DNA of 10,292 bases, taken from assembly GCA_964402115.1 (NCBI GenBank), contig CAYOBW010000260.1, forward strand, positions 1-10,292. Direction: 5' to 3'. Positions 6,160-10,292 of the stretch are shown one piece after another. The position numbers and the translations under genes were made by a program. This DNA comes from CAYOBW01 sp964402115. GTDB taxonomy: Bacteria; Verrucomicrobiota; Kiritimatiellia; UBA8416; CAYOBW01. The stretch's first letter is position 1; every line of letters starts with the position of its first letter. A model generated the notes under the pieces. It saw nothing but the letters and a program-made list of their open reading frames with translations. It ran no database searches and was not told the DNA's origin.

Positions 6160-6341
6160 AGGGCTCGATCCGCGCGTCAGCGCCCTTGCGAACAGGCGAC
6201 ACCTCAAGATCGTCTCGTTCTCTTGCGGCTCGACGGAGTCTCGCCCTCCCGGGGAACACAGCAAGCATTGCCTGCGTTTGCTTGGGGAGGGCGACGCTCC
6301 GCGGAGCCGTGCTCACGCGCGGATTTGGGCGAAGGGCTCGA
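6160..6341. repeat. Nested inverted-repeat element between the divergent genes
   Basis: The central arms 6226-6250 and 6285-6309 are inverted copies matching at 21 of 25 positions (CGGCTCGACGGAG at one end, GCGGAGCCG at the other). Inside the loop, CAAGCA (6262-6267) pairs with TGCTTG (6279-6284). Outside, ATCCGCGCGTCAGC (6168-6181) and GCTCACGCGCGGAT (6311-6324) are inverted copies, 13 of 14. AGGGCTCGA occurs directly at 6160-6168 and 6333-6341, on both sides. The layout resembles a small non-coding mobile element or composite REP unit, although the direct repeats do not abut both ends equally. No gene is inside. Confidence 0.5.
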
Positions 6342-6348
6342 CGCGATG

Positions 6349-6377
6349 TGGACGCGGGCGGGAGGGACCGGTAGAGT
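6349..6377 (+). promoter_or_regulatory. Candidate sigma70-type promoter of the S9 peptidase
   Basis: TGGACG (6349-6354) and TAGAGT (6372-6377) each match 4 of 6 consensus bases and are 17 bases apart. A start near 6384 would leave a short leader carrying the ribosome site GGGAGA (6390-6395), seven bases before the ATG at 6403. It lies just beyond the edge of the inverted-repeat element. Confidence 0.4.
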
Positions 6378-6402
6378 ATCGCGCTTCACGGGAGACATAC
6401 GC

Positions 6403-8952
6403 ATGACACGGATCGCTTTGGCAGGGTGCCGCGGCCTGGGCCTGTTCGTTTCGCTCCTCGCCGGCGCGTGGCTGCAGGCCGCGGAGGAGCCGCGGCGCTG
6501 GCAGGGCACGGCGGCGGACTACGAGCGGGCCGGCGCGCTGCGGGCGCAGACGCGGGACAAGGTGTATCGCGCGCACGTCACGCCGCAGTGGGCGCCGGAT
6601 GGCCAGCGCTTCTGGTACGCGAACCGCCTCGCCGGCGGGGAGCGGGAGTTCGTGCTGGTGGACGCGGTGGCGGGCAAGCGGCTGCCGGCGTTCGACCGCG
6701 AGCGTCTCGCCGCCGCGCTCACGCAGGCCTCGAGCCAGCCGCCGCTGCCGGCGCGCCTGCCCGTGGATCGCCTGGAGTTCCGTCCCGACGGCCTCCACGC
6801 CCTGCTCAAGGCGGCCGGCAAGACCTGGGACGTCCAGCTTTCGACCTACGCCGTGCGCGAGGAGCAGCCCGGCGCCGCGCCGGCCGTGGTGCTGCCGGCC
6901 GACCGCCGGCAGCGCCCGACGCGGCACACGGGACCGGAAACGAGCCTGACGTTCGAGAACCGCACCGGGAAGGCGGTAAAGCTGTTCTGGATGGACCCCG
7001 GCGGCAGGCGTCACGCGTACGGCACGCTGCAGCCCGACGAGGAGAGCGAGCAGTCGACGTACGAGGGACACGTCTGGCTGGTGACCGACCTGGCCGGCAC
7101 GCCGCTGGGCGTGTACGAGGCGACGGCCACCGCCACGACCGTAGCCATCGGCGCCGCGCCCGCCGCGGTGCCACCGCCGCCTGCGCCGGCAGCAGCCCCT
7201 GCCCCCCCCCGCGCCGCCGCGACCAACCGCTGGGAGGCGTTCATCCGCCAGCACAACGTCTGGCTGCGCGACCGCACGACCGGCAAAGCCGAGGCGCTGA
7301 CGCGCGACGGCACCGCCGACGACGCCTACCATGACCCGCTGCGCTGGTCGTCGGACGCAACCCACCTGGTCGCGCTCCGCACGCGGGCCGGCGAGGATCA
7401 CAAGCTGTACCGGGTCGAATCGTCACCGGACGACCAGGTCCAGCCCCGGCTGCACACGACAACGTACCTCAAACCGGGCGACCGCATCGCGGTGACCAGG
7501 CCTTACCTCTTTGATGCGGCGGCGGGCCGGGAGATCCCGCTTGCCGACACCCTCTTCCCCAATCCCTGGTCCATTGAAGACGTGCGCTGGGAGCCGGACG
7601 GACGCCGGTTCACCTTCCTCTACAACCAGCGCGGCCACCAGGTCCTCCGGATCGTCGCGGTCGAGGCGGCGACGGGGCGGGCGGAAGCGCTCGTGGACGA
7701 ACAGAGCAAGACCTTCATCGACTACTCCGGAAAGTCCTTCGTGAGGTATCTCGATGCCACGGGGGAGATCCTGTGGATGTCGGAGCGCGACGGGTGGAAC
7801 CACCTCTACCTGTACGACGCGCGCACCGGTGCGGTGAAGAACGCCGTCACGCAGGGCGCCTGGGCGGTGCACGGCGTGGACCGCGTCGATACGCAGCGGC
7901 GCGAGATCTGGTTCCGCGCGGGCGGGCTCGATCCGAAGCAGGACCCCTATCACGTGCACTACGCACGGGTCCGGTTCGACGGCACCGGACTCGTGCGGCT
8001 GACGGAAGGCGACGGCACGCACGCGCTGACCTACTCGCCCGTCGGGCGCTTCTACCTGGACCGCTACTCACGGGTGGACCTGCCCCCCGTCACGGAGTTG
8101 CGGCGGACGGAGGACGGGCGCCTGGTCTGCGAGCTGGAGCGCGCCGACGCCTCCGCGCTGCTGGCGACCGGCTGGCTGCCGCCCGAGCGCTTCGCGGCCA
8201 AGGGGCGCGACGGGCAGACCGACATCTACGGCATCATCGTCCGCCCGCTCGGGTTCGACCCGAACCGGCGCTACCCGGTCATCGAACACATCTACGCGGG
8301 TCCGCAGGAAGCCTTCGTCCCCAAAACCTGGGCGGCCTGCTACGCCGTGCAGGAGCTGGCCGAACTGGGGTTCGTCGTCGTCGTGATCGACGGCATGGGC
8401 ACCTCCTTCCGGTCGAAGGCTTTTCACGACGTCTGCTGGAAGAACATCGGCGACGCCGGGTTCCCGGACCGCATCGCCTGGCTGCGCGCGGCGGCGGGCA
8501 CGCGCCCCTGGATGGACCTCGCGCGCATCGGCATCTACGGGACCTCGGCCGGCGGACAGAACGCGCTGCGGGCCCTGCTCGCCCACCCCGACTTCTACAA
8601 GGCCGCCGTGGCCGACTCCGGCTGCCACGACAACCGCATGGACAAGATCTGGTGGAACGAGCAGTGGATGGGCTGGCCCGTCGGCCCGCACTACGCCGAA
8701 CAGTCGAACGTCACCCAGGCGCACAAGCTCCAGGGCAAACTGCTGCTGATCGTGGGCGAGATGGACGACAACGTGGACCCGGCCTCGACCCTGCAGGTGG
8801 CCAACGCCCTGATCCGGGCCGACAAGGACTTCGAGCTGCTGGTCGTTCCCGGCGAAGGGCACGGCACCGGCGAGTCGCCCTACGGCCGGCGGCGGCGGTC
8901 GGATTTCTTCGTGCGCCACCTGCTCGGCACGGAGCCGCGCGGGCGCTTGTAG
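6403..8952 (+). CDS. Secreted S9 (DPP-IV-like) serine peptidase with VHL-like beta domain
   Basis: 849 residues from the ATG at 6403 (ribosome site GGGAGA; signal peptide 1-26, LGLFVSLLAGAWLQAA). The frame is open much further upstream but there antisense to the AraC gene. Order: N-terminal part 27-178; VHL beta-like domain about 180-243 (TFENRTGKAVKLFWMDPGG ... YEGHVWLV); Ala/Pro linker about 250-275; DPP-IV-type beta-propeller about 276-590 (ILWMSERDGWNHLYLYDARTG); alpha/beta hydrolase about 600-849. The catalytic triad is visible: Ser715 in GTSAGG, Asp788 in GEMDDNVDP, His820 in PGEGHG. S9 enzymes cleave peptides, often after Pro or Ala. The Glu-Glu motif (WVYEEE) that lets DPP-IV hold a free N terminus is not seen at the expected place (about 300-312, TADDAYHDPL), so dipeptidyl release is unsure. 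The signal peptide points to action outside the cytoplasm. It may share control with the divergent AraC gene. Confidence 0.9.
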   Translation: MTRIALAGCRGLGLFVSLLAGAWLQAAEEPRRWQGTAADYERAGALRAQTRDKVYRAHVTPQWAPDGQRFWYANRLAGGEREFVLVDAVAGKRLPAFDRERLAAALTQASSQPPLPARLPVDRLEFRPDGLHALLKAAGKTWDVQLSTYAVREEQPGAAPAVVLPADRRQRPTRHTGPETSLTFENRTGKAVKLFWMDPGGRRHAYGTLQPDEESEQSTYEGHVWLVTDLAGTPLGVYEATATATTVAIGAAPAAVPPPPAPAAAPAPPRAAATNRWEAFIRQHNVWLRDRTTGKAEALTRDGTADDAYHDPLRWSSDATHLVALRTRAGEDHKLYRVESSPDDQVQPRLHTTTYLKPGDRIAVTRPYLFDAAAGREIPLADTLFPNPWSIEDVRWEPDGRRFTFLYNQRGHQVLRIVAVEAATGRAEALVDEQSKTFIDYSGKSFVRYLDATGEILWMSERDGWNHLYLYDARTGAVKNAVTQGAWAVHGVDRVDTQRREIWFRAGGLDPKQDPYHVHYARVRFDGTGLVRLTEGDGTHALTYSPVGRFYLDRYSRVDLPPVTELRRTEDGRLVCELERADASALLATGWLPPERFAAKGRDGQTDIYGIIVRPLGFDPNRRYPVIEHIYAGPQEAFVPKTWAACYAVQELAELGFVVVVIDGMGTSFRSKAFHDVCWKNIGDAGFPDRIAWLRAAAGTRPWMDLARIGIYGTSAGGQNALRALLAHPDFYKAAVADSGCHDNRMDKIWWNEQWMGWPVGPHYAEQSNVTQAHKLQGKLLLIVGEMDDNVDPASTLQVANALIRADKDFELLVVPGEGHGTGESPYGRRRRSDFFVRHLLGTEPRGRL
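6940..7119 (+). other. VHL beta-like domain within the S9 peptidase
   Basis: Residues 180-239 align to human VHL without gaps from the Trp of VWLNFDGE to the Trp of YRGHLWLF. Human W88, Y98, S111, H115 and W117 correspond to W196, Y206, T219, H223 and W225, with identical spacing of 10, 13, 4 and 2. In VHL these residues line the pocket for hydroxyproline of HIF. The match was made from memory of the human sequence, not by a search. Confidence 0.7.
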
Positions 8953-8979
8953 AGCGGGCGCAGATCTACCTGTGGGCTA

Positions 8980-8997
8980 CCGGCCGTGGACGGCCGG
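8980..8997. terminator. Hairpin CCGGCCG-TGGA-CGGCCGG between convergent genes
   Basis: A perfect 7-bp GC stem with a 4-base loop starts 28 bases after the peptidase stop. The peptidase (+) and the URO-D gene (-) converge on it, so it could end both transcripts, but there is no T-run on either side. A second small stem, CCAAC-GACG-GTTGG, lies at 9018-9031. The rest of the 170-bp gap holds no gene. Confidence 0.4.
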
Positions 8998-9122
8998 CTC
9001 CAGGCTGGCCTTCTCTCCCAACGACGGTTGGCGTCGCCGTTATCCCTCACAGCGCAGACGCCGCGGCCGGAATGCCTCCGTGACAAAGGGGGGGATAAGG
9101 GCGGGGACCGCCGTTCCCAGGT

Positions 9123-10166
9123 TCATGCACACCTCACCGGCTTGAGCGCCTCGTCGTAGAAGGCGAAGACGTTCTCGATCGCGGTATCGGCCTGAACGTG
9201 GTGGGCCGGCGCGAGAATGTAGCCTCCGCCCGCGCCCACTTCGGTCTTGAGCCGGCGCACGGCGGCGCGCACGTCGTCGGGCTTACCGCGGGGCATGGTG
9301 TGCTGCACGCAGAGCCCCCCGAACAGCGCCAGCCGTTTCCCGTACCGCTTCTTGATCCGGAAGGGGTCGATCGCCATGGGCTGCAGCGGGTTCAGCACGT
9401 CGAGGCCGATTTCGACCATGTCGTCGAGCACCGCCTCGCAGTTCCCGCAGCTGTGGTAGCAGACCTTGATCCGCGGGTTAACCTTCTTCGGCTCCGCGAA
9501 AAGCCGGGCAAAGCGCGGCTTCAGGAACGTGCGCCACATGTCCACGGACATCAGCATCCCCTGCTGGTGCGAGACGTCGTCGCCGAACCACACCATGTCC
9601 GCGCCGAGCTCGGCATGCTTGCGGGCGGCGACCAGCGGGAAGGCCATGACCTTGTCCATCAGCGCGTGCACGTAGTCCGGCTCCAGGGCCATGTCGGCCA
9701 TCAGGTCCTCCATGCCGCGCAGGTACCAGGCCGCCTCGAAGACGCTGATCTGGCTCGACCCGATCAGCCACTTGTCCTTGCCGTAAAGCGCCTGCATCTC
9801 CCGGAACGTGTCGTACTGCGCGTCAGCCTCGGGATCGGGTATCCGGAAACCGTCGAGTTTGCCGTAGTCGCCGGCCAGCGGATGGCCCACGATCTCGGTG
9901 TACGCCCCGCTCTCGTTGCGCGCCCAGCGCCAGCGGATGCCCCACGGGCACGTGTACTCCGGCTGCCCACCGCCGTAGAAGCTCAGCTCCAGTCCCACGC
10001 AGGTCTTCACCATGTCGTTGCCCAGCGCCACGCCAAGATCGGGCTCACGACAGCCCGTCGCAGCCCGCAGGCGCTCCGCAATCTCAGGCACGAAGGTCGC
10101 GAAAACCGGTGGCCGGTCGGGTTCCTCGAAATTCAAAGCCAGTTGCACGCGTTCCCTGGATGTCAT
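9123..10166 (-). CDS. Uroporphyrinogen decarboxylase-family (methyltransferase-like) protein
   Basis: 347 residues from the ATG at 10166, which has a strong ribosome site (GGAGG, 10178-10174, seven bases upstream); an earlier in-frame start gives an Arg-rich leader before it. It opens MTSRERVQLALNFEEPDRPP, the usual start of URO-D-fold proteins of the MtaA/CmuA type. Further family signs are FGDDVSHQQGMLMS (194-207), the metal-site motif HSCGNCE (238-244), NPLQP (259-263), FGGLCVQHTMPRG (282-294) and YILAPAHHVQ (316-325). Relatives such as MtaA move methyl groups between corrinoid proteins and thiols, using Zn bound by His-x-Cys and a later Cys. Here H238 and C240 are present, but the late Cys region (APGC in MtaA-like proteins) reads APAHH. 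No corrinoid protein or methyltransferase partner is nearby, and haem synthesis is unlikely. Such paralogues are numerous in PVC-group genomes, mostly without known substrate. Cytoplasmic. Confidence 0.85.
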   Translation of the reverse strand: MTSRERVQLALNFEEPDRPPVFATFVPEIAERLRAATGCREPDLGVALGNDMVKTCVGLELSFYGGGQPEYTCPWGIRWRWARNESGAYTEIVGHPLAGDYGKLDGFRIPDPEADAQYDTFREMQALYGKDKWLIGSSQISVFEAAWYLRGMEDLMADMALEPDYVHALMDKVMAFPLVAARKHAELGADMVWFGDDVSHQQGMLMSVDMWRTFLKPRFARLFAEPKKVNPRIKVCYHSCGNCEAVLDDMVEIGLDVLNPLQPMAIDPFRIKKRYGKRLALFGGLCVQHTMPRGKPDDVRAAVRRLKTEVGAGGGYILAPAHHVQADTAIENVFAFYDEALKPVRCA

Positions 10167-10292
10167 GCCACGCCCTCCGTTGCGGCGTACTTTCGCACAG
10201 ACCGCGCGCCGGCGACAGCGCAAAACAGGTCGAAGATCGAGCGGGGCGGGGCGGACCCGGAACCCGCGGGGACGTTCACCCGGGGTCCATGC
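10167..10292 (-). promoter_or_regulatory. Upstream region of the URO-D gene
   Basis: This stretch should hold the promoter of the minus-strand gene, but I see no convincing -35/-10 pair. An imperfect inverted repeat GGACCCGG (10253-10260) / CCGGGGTCC (10280-10288, one bulged base) lies about 90 bases upstream of the start. Nothing else is recognisable before the window ends. Confidence 0.2.

Noticed and set aside
5150..6316. 388-codon minus-strand frame overlapping the AraC gene
   Set aside because: It is a frame-shifted reading of the regulator; the other frame has both helix-turn-helix units intact.
5668..6402. 245-codon upstream extension of the S9 peptidase
   Set aside because: It is antisense to the AraC gene and crosses the inverted-repeat element. 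The ATG at 6403 has a ribosome site and begins a signal peptide.
9123..10166. Genuine haem-pathway HemE
   Set aside because: The sequence has MtaA/CmuA-like HxC motifs and lacks a haem gene context, so it is a divergent family member.

Overview
The window is GC-rich and reads like a chromosome fragment of an environmental bacterium of the PVC group (Kiritimatiellota, Lentisphaerota or Verrucomicrobiota; planctomycete possible). This is inferred from gene content, since no marker gene is present. The pointers are an autotransporter-associated beta-strand repeat (PATR) protein, a secreted triple-LamG protein, a uroporphyrinogen-decarboxylase-fold methyltransferase-like protein, a secreted S9 peptidase with a VHL-like domain, and gene gaps full of GC-rich palindromes.

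Layout. The left part (2-3080, + strand) carries the 3' end of a PATR surface protein and then a complete secreted protein of three LamG/concanavalin-A-like domains. Both end in nearly the same short motif, P-x-G-T-3 hydrophobics-V-R. The middle (3081-5123) is gene-poor: a five-helix membrane protein of unknown function (3333-3941, +), a 143-residue secreted protein of unknown function with less biased codon use (4275-4706, +), and a frameshifted remnant of a small secreted-protein gene (4841-5123, -). Hairpins and a 29-bp exact direct repeat lie between them. The right part (5107-10166) has an AraC-family regulator (5107-6111, -) divergent from an 849-residue S9 serine peptidase (6403-8952, +). 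Their 291-bp gap is filled by a nested inverted repeat and candidate promoters. Convergent to the peptidase is a URO-D family protein (9123-10166, -).

How the parts relate. The two left-hand genes look like exported or surface proteins, perhaps for adhesion or polysaccharide binding. The AraC protein has a sugar-sensor-like cupin domain and could control the divergent peptidase or the broken gene behind it, but nothing proves this.

I see no defence system, CRISPR array, transposase, rRNA or tRNA. The most interesting observation is the VHL beta-like domain in the peptidase: it keeps, with exact spacing and no gaps, the residues that in human VHL form the hydroxyproline pocket (S111 replaced by Thr).
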